Below, piece by piece: positions 24,994-33,929 of a stretch of 64,000 bases of DNA. How positions within the stretch are numbered: the first letter of the stretch is position 1; each line of letters opens with the position of its first letter. Source of the stretch: Streptomyces sp. NBC_00376 (GTDB taxonomy: Bacteria; Actinomycetota; Actinomycetes; Streptomycetales; Streptomycetaceae); NCBI RefSeq assembly GCF_036077095.1, contig NZ_CP107960.1, positions 1,116,001 through 1,180,000 on the forward strand, given 5' to 3'. The position numbers and the translations under genes were made by a program. The notes beneath the pieces are model-generated. The model was not told the DNA's origin. It searched no databases and saw only the letters and a list, made by a program, of their open reading frames with translations.

Positions 24994-26088
24994 ATGCGCC
25001 GGCAGAGCACGGCCGGGGACGGACAACGGCGGGCGACGGTCACCGACGTCGCACGGCGCGCAGGCGTCTCGACGGCCACCGTCTCCCGCGTACTGAACCG
25101 CAACTACCCGGTCGCCGAGGCGACTCGGGAGCGGGTCGAGTCCGCGATGCGCGAGCTGGGCTATGTCGTCAACGCCCACGCCCGCGCCCTGGCCGGCGTC
25201 TCCAACCGCACCGTCGGGATCATCGTCAACGAGGTCATCGACCCGTTCTACGCGTACATCGCGCGCGGTGTGGAGCGGGAGGCCGCGCTCGGCGGACGGC
25301 TCTGTCTGGTCTGCTGCACCCAGGGCGACCCGCAGCGGGAGCTGGCCTTCATCGATCTGATGCACGAGCGCCGGGCGGACGCGGTGGTCGTGGTCGGCGG
25401 CTCCATCGCGGACCGCGGCTACACCAGCGAACTGGCCCGCAGGGCGCGCGAGCTGGACGCGGGCGGATCGAAGCTGGTGCTGTGCGGCAGGCCGCCGCTG
25501 AGCGAGCAGGCCCCGACCGTCGCGGTCGAGTACGACAACGAGGGCGGCGCCTTCGCCATCACCGACCATCTGCTGATGCAGGGGCACGAACGGATCCTCT
25601 ACCTCGGTGGCCCGCCCAAGCTCTCCACCACCCGCGACCGGCTCGCCGGTCACCAGCGGGCGCTGCGGCTGCGCGGCATCGCACCGGACCCCGACCTGGT
25701 CCGGCCCGGCGCCTTCAGCCGTAACTTCGGCTACCGGATGATGGCCGAAGCGCTGCGGGACGGGCCCGACTTCACCGCTGTCTTCGCCGCCAACGACATG
25801 GTGGCGGCGGGCGCGGCCCAGGCACTGGAGGAGGCCGGGATCCGAGTACCGAAGGACGTGTCCCTGGTGGGGTACGACGACATTCCGGTGGCCCAGGAGC
25901 TGCGACCGCGGCTGACCACCGTCCATGTCCCGCTGGAGGAGATGGGGCGTCAGGCGGTACGGCTCGCCGTGAACAGCGGGGACGAGGACGACTGGCGCGA
26001 ACCCACCACGGGCGCGCTGCGGCTCGGCACCCACATCGTGGTACGAGATTCCGTCGCGCCGAGGCCCGGCCGTTCCGCCGGGATGTGA
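24994..26088 (+). CDS. LacI-family transcriptional regulator
   Basis: The protein has 364 residues from ATG 24994, preceded by AGGGGGTGA; GTG 24985 is an alternative adding three residues. The HTH reads ATVTDVARRAGVSTATVSRV, then LGYVVNAHARALAGVSNRTVG and a periplasmic-binding-protein-like domain ending in LVGYDDIPVAQELRPRLTTV. It resembles the other LacI protein of this window but has a different recognition helix region. The shared AACCGCTTAC core at 23661 (importer) and 26165 (M60, PL8, DUF2264) flanks this gene, so it probably controls both operons. Confidence 0.93.
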   Translation: MRRQSTAGDGQRRATVTDVARRAGVSTATVSRVLNRNYPVAEATRERVESAMRELGYVVNAHARALAGVSNRTVGIIVNEVIDPFYAYIARGVEREAALGGRLCLVCCTQGDPQRELAFIDLMHERRADAVVVVGGSIADRGYTSELARRARELDAGGSKLVLCGRPPLSEQAPTVAVEYDNEGGAFAITDHLLMQGHERILYLGGPPKLSTTRDRLAGHQRALRLRGIAPDPDLVRPGAFSRNFGYRMMAEALRDGPDFTAVFAANDMVAAGAAQALEEAGIRVPKDVSLVGYDDIPVAQELRPRLTTVHVPLEEMGRQAVRLAVNSGDEDDWREPTTGALRLGTHIVVRDSVAPRPGRSAGM

Positions 26089-26161
26089 CCGGTTACTTCC
26101 CGCCTGTCCGCAGTTGGCCATAGAAAATAACAGTAACTTCTTGTCACCCCTTGCCTCCCAT

Positions 26162-26175
26162 AGCAACCGCTTACA
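26162..26175. promoter_or_regulatory. LacI-type operator AGCAACCGCTTACA (site B)
   Basis: The core AACCGCTTAC (26165-26174) is the exact reverse complement of the core at 23661-23670. It is 66 bases upstream of the M60-like peptidase start. The surrounding 26115-26160 is unusually AT-rich for this window (AAAATAACAGTAACTTCTTG), as expected for a promoter. Confidence 0.72.
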
Positions 26176-26240
26176 TGCTGGCGCCGAGCAGCACCGTTCC
26201 GCACGCTTCCGCCCTCACTCGTTTCCGCAGGGAGTTCCGC

Positions 26241-27641
26241 ATGCGCATGCCCACAGACCCCGCCGGCTCCGCCACCACTTCTTCCGCCGCCTCCTCCCCC
26301 GTCGGCCGGCGTTCCGTTCTCGCCGCGGCCGCCGCGGCCGGGGCGGCCCTCGCACTCGGCGCCGCGACCGGAACGGCTCGGGCCGCCACGTCCGGCACCG
26401 CCACGGAGCGGGCGGCCGGCCAACCGGTCAAGCTGACCCTGACCGCCCGGCCCGCCGCCGAGGCCGAGCGGCTGCGGCTCGGCCAGGCCCTGCGCGGCTC
26501 GGAGTTCCAGCCCACCGGCCTGTACGTCCCGGCCGGCACCCCGCTCTCCCTCACCGTCCAGCCGCACGACGATCTGCTGCCCACCCTCTGGATCGGCGCC
26601 TGGGACTACTACGGCGAGATCACCGAGCCGCGCAGCTATCCGCTGACCGCGGGGGCCAACACCGTCACGGACCCGCACGGCGGGCCGGTCTACCTCACCC
26701 TGACGGGCCGCGGCGAGCAGGCCGGTGTGCTGTTCCGCTCCGGTGCCGTCCCCATGCCGGTCTTCAGCCTGGGCCGCACCTCCGAGGCCGACTACCAGCG
26801 CCAGCTGGACACCCTCACCACCTCGCCGTACGTCGAACTGCACGCGCCGAACACCATCATGACGCTCACTCGCGAAGGTGCGCTGCTGTACCGCGGCGAG
26901 GACCACTCCGCACTGCTCGGGCTGGTCGAGACGATCATCGACTCCCACGCCCGGATCAGCGGTCTCGACGGCTCGAAGCCGGTACACCGGCGCAAGGCCG
27001 GGCCGTACCACTTCACCGAGGTCAGCAAGGTGCCCAGCGGTGTCGGCGCCTACGCCACCCATGGCTACAACGGCTTCCCTCGCGCCTACCTGGACCGGGC
27101 CACGACCGTGGAGGGGCTGCGGACCCGGGGCTGGGGGCTCTACCACGAACTCGGCCATCTCCACCAGCAGATGGCGTACAAGCCCGGCGGCCTGACCGAG
27201 GTCACGGTCAACATCTACTCGCTGGCCGCGCAGCGCACCCTGCAGCAGCCGTCCAACCTCCTCACCGTCGACCCGAAGACGGGTCTCACCTACTTCGAGT
27301 CGGCGCGGCTGAAGTTCGGCACGGCCGGGCTGACGTACGAGAAGTCCTTCGGCGCGTACGAGAAGCTCGTCCCGCTGCGTCAGCTGGAGCTGGCGTTCGG
27401 CGACGACTTCTGGCCCCGGATGCACAAGCTGGTCCGCGAGGAGAACCCGCAGTCCGACTACACCGAGAACGACAAGCGCTACCGGGCCCTCGCCACCTAC
27501 TCCAGCCGTGTCGCGGGCTACGACCTCACGGACTTCTTCGTGAACACCTGGGCGTTCCCGATCGACGCCACGGGCCGGGCCGAGCTGGCCGCACTGAACC
27601 TTCCGAAGCCGCCCGTCGACCCGTCCACGCTGGCCGACTGA
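26241..27641 (+). CDS. Secreted M60-family-like metallopeptidase
   Basis: The protein has 466 residues from ATG 26241, preceded by AGGGAG. A Tat-like signal (GRRSVLAAAAAAGAALALG) ends near TARAA. The body has the M60/enhancin-like plan: an N-terminal beta domain (PTGLYVPAGTPLSLTV), then LHAPNTIMTLTRE, and the zinc site YHELGHLHQQ (HExxH) in GWGLYHELGHLHQQ. The C-terminal helices end YDLTDFFVNTWAFPI, characteristic of the family. M60 peptidases of gut and host-associated bacteria cleave heavily O-glycosylated proteins. In a soil actinomycete the target is unknown. It starts an operon with a PL8 lyase and a DUF2264 protein, which points to protein-linked polysaccharide. Confidence 0.92.
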   Translation: MRMPTDPAGSATTSSAASSPVGRRSVLAAAAAAGAALALGAATGTARAATSGTATERAAGQPVKLTLTARPAAEAERLRLGQALRGSEFQPTGLYVPAGTPLSLTVQPHDDLLPTLWIGAWDYYGEITEPRSYPLTAGANTVTDPHGGPVYLTLTGRGEQAGVLFRSGAVPMPVFSLGRTSEADYQRQLDTLTTSPYVELHAPNTIMTLTREGALLYRGEDHSALLGLVETIIDSHARISGLDGSKPVHRRKAGPYHFTEVSKVPSGVGAYATHGYNGFPRAYLDRATTVEGLRTRGWGLYHELGHLHQQMAYKPGGLTEVTVNIYSLAAQRTLQQPSNLLTVDPKTGLTYFESARLKFGTAGLTYEKSFGAYEKLVPLRQLELAFGDDFWPRMHKLVREENPQSDYTENDKRYRALATYSSRVAGYDLTDFFVNTWAFPIDATGRAELAALNLPKPPVDPSTLAD

Positions 27642-27664
27642 CCGCTGAAACAAGGGAGTTCACC

Positions 27665-30091
27665 GTGAACCTGAGCAGACGCACTCTGCTCGCGGCGAGC
27701 AGCGCCACCGCCGTCGCCCTCATGACCCCGGCCGGCGCGGCACACGCCTCGCCCGTCGCGGAAGCATCCGGCGGAGCCGCAGCCGCACCCACCGCCGGCT
27801 TCGTCACACTGCTCCAGCGGGCCGAATCCCTGCTCACGGGCAGCGGATTCGACCCGGCCGACCCCGACTTCTCCACCGCCGTCGCGGCCCTGGACACCAC
27901 GGCCGCGGAACTGTGGGACAGCCTCGACCGCAGCGCGGGCCGCACCGCGCTCTGGCCGGACCTCGCACCGCTCACCGACCCGGGCAACTTCGGCCAGAGC
28001 TACACCCGGCTGCGCACCGTCGCGACCGCCTGGGCCACCACGGGCACCTCCCTCGCCGGGTCCACTCAGGTGGCGGACGCCCTCGTCGCCGCGCTGCGCT
28101 TCACCCACGACACCGCGTACAACCCGGCCAGGCGCGAGACCGGCAACTGGTGGTTCTGGGAGATCGGCGCCCCGCGTGCGCTGATGGACTGCTCCGTCAT
28201 CCTGCGCGACCGGCTTCCGCCAGCCGACCTGGCCGACTATCTGGCGGTCGTCGACCGGTTCTGCCCGGACGCGGACCGCCGCACCAACTCCCCCACGCTC
28301 TCCGAGACCGGGGCGAACCGCACCGACAAGGCGGTCATCGTCGCGCTGCGCGGGCTCCTGGGGCAGGACCCCGCCAAGCTCTTCTCGGCCCGCGACGCGC
28401 TCTCCGACGTACGCGACTCGGGCCGCAACAGCCTTTTCCGGTACACGAGTTCGGGTGACGGCTTCTACGAGGACGGCTCGTTCGTCCAGCACGACGTGGT
28501 GGCCTACACCGGTTCGTACGGCGTCGTACTGCTGGGCGGCACGGCGTATCTGCTCGCTCTGCTGGCGGGCTCCGAGTGGACGGTGGCCGACCCGAAGGTG
28601 TCGGTGATGTACGACGCCGTGGAGCGGACCTTCGCCCCGGTGATCTTCGACGGGCTGATGATGGATTCGGTGCGCGGCCGGGCGATCTCCCGGGAGCGCG
28701 CCGGTGACCACCGCGACGGTGCGACGGCCCTGGCGGCGATCCTGCTGCTGGCGTCCGGCGCGCCCGCCGAGTACGCGACGCGCTGGCGGCCACTGGTCAA
28801 GGGATGGCTGACCCGCAACCGCACCACCCCCTTCGAGGGGCTCGCGGCCATCCCCCAACTCGCTCTGGCCAAGGCCGTCCTGAACGACGACTCCGTGCCG
28901 GCCGGACCGCGCTCCACGGGCAGCCATGTCTTCGCGGACATGGACCGCGTCGTGCACCGCCGCCCCGGCTGGGCCTGCGCGCTCTCGCTGTCGTCGAAGC
29001 GGATCTCGGCGTACGAGGCGGGCAACGGCGAGAACCTGCACGGCTGGTACACCGGCGACGGCATGACGTATCTGTACGACGGCGACGACCTCGGGCAGTT
29101 CAACGACGGCTTCTGGCCCACCGTCGATCCGTACCGCCTCCCCGGCACCACGGTCGATACCCGGCCGCGGACCGACCTCGGCACCGGCGCGGGTACGTCC
29201 ACCTACCGACCGGCCAACACCGTCGCGGGCGGTGCCGTGCTGGACGGCCGGTACGGGGCCGCCGCGATGGAGGTGATCGGCGCCCAGGGCACCACCCTGC
29301 GGTCCAGGAAGTCGTGGTTCCTGCTCGACAACGCGGTGATCGCGCTCGGCGCGGGCATCACGGCGAGCGACGGCCGGCCGGTCGAGACGATCGTCGAGAA
29401 CCGCAACCTGGGTACGGACGGACGCCACCGGCTGCTGGTCGACGGCGTCCGCCTCCCCGTCGAGCAGGGCTGGAGCGGCGAGTTCGGCCGGGCCCGGTGG
29501 GCGCATGTCGACTCGGTGGGCAGCTATGTGTTCCCGGATGGAACCGCCCTGCGTGCCCTGCGTGAGGAGCGCACCGGCACCTGGCGGGCCATCGACACGG
29601 GTGCGGACACGGGCGGCAGCACCGACCCCGTCACCCGCCGCTACCTGACGCTCTGGACGGACCACGGCCCTTCCCCCGCCGACGCCCACTACGCCTATGT
29701 GCTGCTGCCGGGCGCGTCGGCCGCGACGACCGCGGTGTGGTCGCGGTCCCGGCCGGTCCGGATCGTGGCCAACGACACCACCGCGCAGGCCGTGGAGGTG
29801 CGCCGGGCCGGGCTGACCGCGGTGAACTTCTGGGGCGCCGGAACGACCGCCGGGATCACCGCTTCGGGCCCGGCGTCGGTGCTGGTGCTGCGCCAGGGCG
29901 GACAGGTCCGGGTCGCGGTCGCCGACCCGGGCCGGACTCTCACCACGCTCACGGTCGAACTCCCCTTCCCCGTGCGGTCGGTGGCGCGGGCCGATGGTTC
30001 GGTGACTCTTGTCCCGGGCCGCAGGCCCGTGCTCACCGTCGCCGTCGGCGGCTCACGCGGCCACACCCACCGAGCCGAACTCGTCCAGTAA
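27665..30091 (+). CDS. Polysaccharide lyase family 8 (hyaluronate/chondroitin/xanthan lyase type)
   Basis: The 808-residue protein starts at GTG 27665, 24 bases after the M60 stop. The signal VNLSRRTLLAASSATAVALM is twin-arginine-like. The alpha/alpha toroid carries the PL8 active site: the NWWFWEIGAP aromatic patch, the asparagine in SETGANRTDK, and histidine plus tyrosine in FVQHDVVAYTGSYG. The beta-sandwich domains begin near GENLHGWYTGDGMTYLY. Family members cut uronic-acid glycans by beta-elimination outside the cell, leaving unsaturated uronyl ends. Which polymer (hyaluronan, chondroitin, xanthan) cannot be decided here. The LplB-type importer nearby could take up the products. Confidence 0.95.
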   Translation: MNLSRRTLLAASSATAVALMTPAGAAHASPVAEASGGAAAAPTAGFVTLLQRAESLLTGSGFDPADPDFSTAVAALDTTAAELWDSLDRSAGRTALWPDLAPLTDPGNFGQSYTRLRTVATAWATTGTSLAGSTQVADALVAALRFTHDTAYNPARRETGNWWFWEIGAPRALMDCSVILRDRLPPADLADYLAVVDRFCPDADRRTNSPTLSETGANRTDKAVIVALRGLLGQDPAKLFSARDALSDVRDSGRNSLFRYTSSGDGFYEDGSFVQHDVVAYTGSYGVVLLGGTAYLLALLAGSEWTVADPKVSVMYDAVERTFAPVIFDGLMMDSVRGRAISRERAGDHRDGATALAAILLLASGAPAEYATRWRPLVKGWLTRNRTTPFEGLAAIPQLALAKAVLNDDSVPAGPRSTGSHVFADMDRVVHRRPGWACALSLSSKRISAYEAGNGENLHGWYTGDGMTYLYDGDDLGQFNDGFWPTVDPYRLPGTTVDTRPRTDLGTGAGTSTYRPANTVAGGAVLDGRYGAAAMEVIGAQGTTLRSRKSWFLLDNAVIALGAGITASDGRPVETIVENRNLGTDGRHRLLVDGVRLPVEQGWSGEFGRARWAHVDSVGSYVFPDGTALRALREERTGTWRAIDTGADTGGSTDPVTRRYLTLWTDHGPSPADAHYAYVLLPGASAATTAVWSRSRPVRIVANDTTAQAVEVRRAGLTAVNFWGAGTTAGITASGPASVLVLRQGGQVRVAVADPGRTLTTLTVELPFPVRSVARADGSVTLVPGRRPVLTVAVGGSRGHTHRAELVQ

Positions 30092-30128
30092 CCCACCCCG
30101 AGCATCACCCCCGAGGAGCAGCACCACC

Positions 30129-32039
30129 ATGTCCGTCGCACCGCATCTGCAACTGCCGCCGCCCGACCGGCTCCTGTCGTCACGAACCGGCTGGACCCGG
30201 GCGCACTGGGAGGCGACCGCCGACCGGATGCTGGATGCGCTGGTGCCGTACGCGACGCCCGGCTTCGCCCAGTACCGGCTGCCCGGCCGCGGCAGCTGGT
30301 CGGGGGTCGTCTCGGACGGTCTCGAAGGGTTCGCCCGGTCGTTCCTGCTCGCCGCCTGCCGGATCGCGGGCGCGGGCGGGGCGGTGGACCCCGCGCTGAT
30401 CGAGCGGTACACGGCGGGGCTGGCCGCGGGCACGGACCCCGGGAGCGGGGAGGCGTGGCCGAGGCTGACGGACTGTTCGCAGCAGATGGTGGAGGCGGCG
30501 TCGGTCGCGGTGGCGCTGCACGAGACCCGGCCGTGGATCTGGGACCGGCTCGATGCCCGGGTGCAGGAGCGGGTCGTCGACTGGTTCTCCGGGTTCGTCG
30601 GCGGGCGGACCTGGGACAACAACTGGCGGCTCTTCCAGGTGGTGTCCGAGCAGTTCCTCGCCTCGGTCGGCGCGCCGTACAGCCGCTCCGACATCGAGTC
30701 GAACCTGGACAGGATCGAGGACTGGTACGTCGGTGACGGCTGGTACACCGACGGGGACGGCCGGAACTTCGACTACTACATCGGCTGGGCGATGCATCTG
30801 TACCCGCTGCTGTGGTCGCGGATGGCAGGTGCCGACGACGGCGGCAGGACCGAGGTCTACCGGCAGCGGCTGAGCCGGTTCCTGGAGGACTATCAGCACT
30901 TCTTCGGCTCCGACGGCGCGCCGGTCCACCAGGGCCGTTCGCTGACCTACCGGTTCGCCGCGCTGGCACCGGTGTGGATGGGGGCGCTGGCCGACTGCAC
31001 CCCGCTGGCGCCGGGGCTCACCCGCCGGCTCGCCTCGGGCACGATGCGGCACTTCGCGGAGCGCGGTGTGCCGGACGAGCGGGGGCTGCTGACGCTCGGC
31101 TGGTACGACACGTTCCTGCCGAGCACCCAGCCGTACTCCGGCCCCGCTTCGCCGTACTGGGCGAGCAAGGGCTTCCTCGGGCTGCTGATGCCGGCCGACC
31201 ACGACGTGTGGACGGCGCGCGAACTCCCGCTGCCCGTCGAGGAGTCGGACCAGTACACCGCGTTGCCCGCCGTCGGCTGGCTGCTGCACGGCACCCGTGA
31301 CGACGGCGTCGTCCGGCTGATCAACCACGGCAGCGACCACAACCCGCCGTACGACGAGTCGGCCGACCCGTCCGAGGGCACCGGAGATCCGCACTACGCC
31401 CGGTTCGCCTACTCGACGGCGACGGCGCCCGAGGCCGCCCCGCACGCCGTGGCCCGCTCCATCGACGGCCATCTGGCGCTCCTGGCACCGGACGGCACCC
31501 CGTCACTGCGCCGCCGGATCCATCCGTTGCGCTGCGAGGATCGCGTCGCCGCCTCGTGGTACGCGGCCCGGCTGCCCGGTGACGATCACCCGTACCGGAT
31601 CGAGACGACGAGTGTGCTGCACGGCCCGTGGGAGTTCCGGGTGCACCGGGTCGAGGCGCCCGAGGGCGTGGTGGTGCGGGAGGGCGGTCACGCGGTCGCC
31701 CATGCGGAGCGCCCGTTCGCCCTGTCGGGTCCCGACTGGGCACTCGCCCGTACGGCCGAGGGTCTGAGCAGTGTCCTGATCGGGCTGCACGGCTGGGACG
31801 GCGGCATCGAAGGGGCAGCCGTGGCACGTGATGTCCAGTCGAACGCGTACGGCCCGCACTCGGCGATTCCGTACCTCCGCAGCGGGCCGCACCCGGGCGG
31901 GCGGAGCATCCATGTCTCGCTGGTCGCCCTGTCCCGGGACGCCGTGCATCCGGAGGCGCTGCGCGACGCGGTTCGGGTGCGTGCGGGTGCGGACTCGGTG
32001 GTGCTGACGTTCCTGGACGGTACGACGGTCGAGGTCTGA
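30129..32039 (+). CDS. DUF2264 domain-containing protein
   Basis: The 636-residue protein from ATG 30129 (GAGGAG upstream) has the DUF2264 plan. It has an N-terminal alpha-toroid of about 370 residues (YRLPGRGSWSG, WDNNWRLFQV, YVGDGWYTDGDGRNFDYYIGWAMHLY, HQGRSLTYRF) and a beta-rich C-terminal third. No signal peptide is evident, so it probably works in the cytoplasm. The fold recalls unsaturated glucuronyl hydrolases and heparinase-like toroids, and members often sit in glycan-use loci. The two adjacent DG motifs, GDGWYTDGDG, may hold catalytic aspartates. It follows the PL8 gene by 37 bases and may process the unsaturated oligosaccharides released by it (inference). Confidence 0.88.
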   Translation: MSVAPHLQLPPPDRLLSSRTGWTRAHWEATADRMLDALVPYATPGFAQYRLPGRGSWSGVVSDGLEGFARSFLLAACRIAGAGGAVDPALIERYTAGLAAGTDPGSGEAWPRLTDCSQQMVEAASVAVALHETRPWIWDRLDARVQERVVDWFSGFVGGRTWDNNWRLFQVVSEQFLASVGAPYSRSDIESNLDRIEDWYVGDGWYTDGDGRNFDYYIGWAMHLYPLLWSRMAGADDGGRTEVYRQRLSRFLEDYQHFFGSDGAPVHQGRSLTYRFAALAPVWMGALADCTPLAPGLTRRLASGTMRHFAERGVPDERGLLTLGWYDTFLPSTQPYSGPASPYWASKGFLGLLMPADHDVWTARELPLPVEESDQYTALPAVGWLLHGTRDDGVVRLINHGSDHNPPYDESADPSEGTGDPHYARFAYSTATAPEAAPHAVARSIDGHLALLAPDGTPSLRRRIHPLRCEDRVAASWYAARLPGDDHPYRIETTSVLHGPWEFRVHRVEAPEGVVVREGGHAVAHAERPFALSGPDWALARTAEGLSSVLIGLHGWDGGIEGAAVARDVQSNAYGPHSAIPYLRSGPHPGGRSIHVSLVALSRDAVHPEALRDAVRVRAGADSVVLTFLDGTTVEV

Positions 32040-32051
32040 CCGCTGCCGGAG

Positions 32052-32639
32052 TCAGATTCCGATGCCGTTGCCCTCCCGCTGGTCGATGTGGACTACGAGT
32101 TCCATGGCCAGGGACTTGATCGTGTCGAGCCCCGCCCTGCCCCACGGGCGGGGCACGGTGTCGACCGCGCAGACTGCACCCAGGGCGACCCCCGTGCGGT
32201 CGATCAGGGGTGCGCCCAGATAGGAACGGATGCCTATCTCGTCGACCACCGGATTGCCGGCGAAGCGCGGGTAGTCGCAGACGTCCTCCAGGACGAGCGC
32301 CTTGCGCCGTACGACGACATGCGGGCAGTAGCCGCGGTCGAGCGCCACGTACCGGCCGCTGCGGCTGCTGCGCGCGGCCGCGGCGCCCAGGTCGGAGCCC
32401 TTGTGGGCGCCGCCCGGAGTGTGCAGCCCGGCGAAGAACTGCCGGTTGCCGTCGATGAAGTTGACCATCGAGAAGGGCACTTCGGTCACCTCGGCCACCC
32501 GGTCGGCAAAGGCGTCGAAGTTGTCGAACGACGCGTCGGGGCGCTCGCCGAGCCCGAGCGTCCTCAGCCGCTGGGTACGGACGAGGGCGTCGCCGTCGAC
32601 GGGCGTGAGCAGCATGCGGCCGGTGGTGTCCCGGATCAC
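32052..32639 (-). CDS. GAF domain protein coupled to a conservon
   Basis: The 195-residue protein starts at GTG 32639, which overlaps the stop of the GTPase gene (GTGA). A GAF domain covers about 30-185 with the signatures VPFSMVNFIDGNRQFFAGL, DRGYCPHVV, FAGNPVV and GIRSYLGAPLIDR. GAF domains bind small ligands or support dimers. No output domain follows. The position at the end of a cvn operon is seen in several streptomycete conservons, where an extra cytoplasmic protein may serve the membrane-linked GTPase complex. The convergent DUF2264 gene ends 12 bases away. Confidence 0.88.
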   Translation of the reverse strand: MIRDTTGRMLLTPVDGDALVRTQRLRTLGLGERPDASFDNFDAFADRVAEVTEVPFSMVNFIDGNRQFFAGLHTPGGAHKGSDLGAAAARSSRSGRYVALDRGYCPHVVVRRKALVLEDVCDYPRFAGNPVVDEIGIRSYLGAPLIDRTGVALGAVCAVDTVPRPWGRAGLDTIKSLAMELVVHIDQREGNGIGI

Positions 32640-33574
32640 GGGTGGGCTCCGAAGCCGGTCAACGGGGCCGGGGCCGAGGTGGCGTTGATCAGGTGCTGGA
32701 CCAGTGTGACCAGGGCTCCGGTGCCCGAGCTGGCGATCCTGGCGTCGCAGAGCACCACCGGTACGTTCGGGCCCAGGTCGAGTGCGGCCCGGATCTCCTC
32801 GGGCGCGTAGCGGTAGGCGCCGTCGAACTCGTTCACCGCGACGATGAATCCGATGCCGCGCCGCTCGAAGAAGTCGACGGCGGCGAAGCACTCCGCGAGC
32901 CTGCGGGTGTCCGCGATCACGACCGCTCCCAGCGCTCCCTGGGAGAGTTCGTCCCACATGAACCAGAAGCGTTCCTGGCCGGGGGTGCCGAACAGGTAGA
33001 GCACATGCTGCTCGTCGAGGGTGATGCGGCCGAAGTCCATCGCCACGGTGGTCGCGGTCTTGGACTCGATGCCTTCGAGGCTGTCGGTGGCGGCGCTGAC
33101 CTGGGTCAGCAGCTCTTCCGTGCTGAGCGGTGCGATTTCGCTGACCGCGCCGACGAACGTCGTCTTGCCGACCCCGAACCCGCCCGCCACCAGCACCTTG
33201 AGCGCGACGGGAAACCCCTCGGAGCCCGTGGGGCCACCGGGGTCGCCGGGGCCCGGCTCGGCATCGTGGCCCGGAGCATCCGCGTAGCCCTGCATGCCAC
33301 TGTGGCTCAGCGCGTCTCCGTAGCCCTGCGTGCCACTGTGGCTCAGCGCGTCTCCGTGACCCTGCGCATCCCCGTAGCTGCGCGCATCCCCGTGGTTCAC
33401 CGGGTGTCCGTGGTTCTCCGGGCTGCCATAGCCCTCGGACTGGCCGTAGCCGCTGTGACTTCCGTGGCTTCCGTGGCTTCCGTGGCTTCCGTGGCTTCCG
33501 AAGCCTTCGGGGCTTGCGTTGTTCTCGTACGCGGCAAAGCTGCCGAAGCCCTCAGAGCTGTCGTCGTAAGCCAT
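32636..33574 (-). CDS. cvnD: Conservon GTPase-like ATP/GTP-binding protein CvnD
   Basis: The protein has 312 residues from ATG 33574, overlapping the preceding gene by 23 bases. The C-terminal 190 residues are a small GTPase of the conservon type: P-loop AGGFGVGKTT, switch region SKTATTVAMDFGRI, a G3-like LFGTPGQERF, and VNEFDG as the nucleotide-specificity region. The first 115 residues are unusual. They are rich in Gly, His, Ser and Tyr and contain five GSH triplets and a duplicated 12-residue unit. Relatives usually have only a short N-terminal tail. The protein acts with CvnA-C in a membrane-associated signalling complex likened to eukaryotic receptor/G-protein systems. Confidence 0.93.
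   Translation of the reverse strand: MAYDDSSEGFGSFAAYENNASPEGFGSHGSHGSHGSHGSHSGYGQSEGYGSPENHGHPVNHGDARSYGDAQGHGDALSHSGTQGYGDALSHSGMQGYADAPGHDAEPGPGDPGGPTGSEGFPVALKVLVAGGFGVGKTTFVGAVSEIAPLSTEELLTQVSAATDSLEGIESKTATTVAMDFGRITLDEQHVLYLFGTPGQERFWFMWDELSQGALGAVVIADTRRLAECFAAVDFFERRGIGFIVAVNEFDGAYRYAPEEIRAALDLGPNVPVVLCDARIASSGTGALVTLVQHLINATSAPAPLTGFGAHP
33285..33356. repeat. Tandem 36-bp repeat (two units) inside cvnD
   Basis: Two adjacent 36-bp units (33285-33320 and 33321-33356) differ at one base. They encode a duplicated 12-residue unit (GDALSHSGTQGY-like) in the low-complexity N-terminus of the GTPase. The repeat is in frame, so its copy number could change without breaking the gene. Confidence 0.9.
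33455..33499. repeat. Tandem 9-bp repeat (five units) inside cvnD
   Basis: Five units of GTGGCTTCC (the first with one change, the other four identical) encode Gly-Ser-His triplets on the minus strand. The array is in frame and perfectly regular, a form prone to slippage. Confidence 0.92.
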
Positions 33575-33929
33575 CGAGCACTGCCTCCAGCAGAGATCGG
33601 TCGGTGGGCATGTCATGGAAGGCGGGTGGGTGCGCGGTCACTGCCCCGCAGTCGACCAGGTCGGAGACGAGCACCTTGGTGACGACTGCGGGCAGCCGCA
33701 GATGGGCGGCGATCTCGGCCACCGATGTGGGGCCGCCGCACAGCCCCAGCGCGACGGAGTGCTCGGGACCGAGATGCGTCTGCGGCTCGGTCCCCGTGGC
33801 CATGATCAGGGAGAGCAGGTCGAGCACGGTCGTGGGACGGGTCCGGCCGTTGCTCACGGTGTACGGGCGAATCAGCCGGCCGGCCGCGTCGTCGAGCAGC
33901 GGCCCGTCCTGCGGGACCGACACCCTCAC
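33552..33929 (-). CDS. cvnC: Conservon DUF742 protein CvnC
   Basis: The 125-residue protein starts at GTG 33929, which overlaps the stop of cvnB (GTGA). It is a DUF742 protein with RLIRPYTVSNGRT near the N-terminus and LGLCGGPTSVAEIAAHLRLP, a winged-helix-like segment, in the middle. It ends LLEAVLDGLRRQL. In conservons this protein links the kinase-like CvnA and roadblock CvnB to the GTPase. Its function is not known in molecular detail. Confidence 0.95.
   Translation of the reverse strand: MRVSVPQDGPLLDDAAGRLIRPYTVSNGRTRPTTVLDLLSLIMATGTEPQTHLGPEHSVALGLCGGPTSVAEIAAHLRLPAVVTKVLVSDLVDCGAVTAHPPAFHDMPTDRSLLEAVLDGLRRQL

Noticed and set aside
33455..33499. Short regular repeats as a CRISPR array
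   Set aside because: The units are 9 bp, contiguous, in frame and coding for Gly-Ser-His; there are no spacers. No CRISPR array was seen elsewhere in the window.
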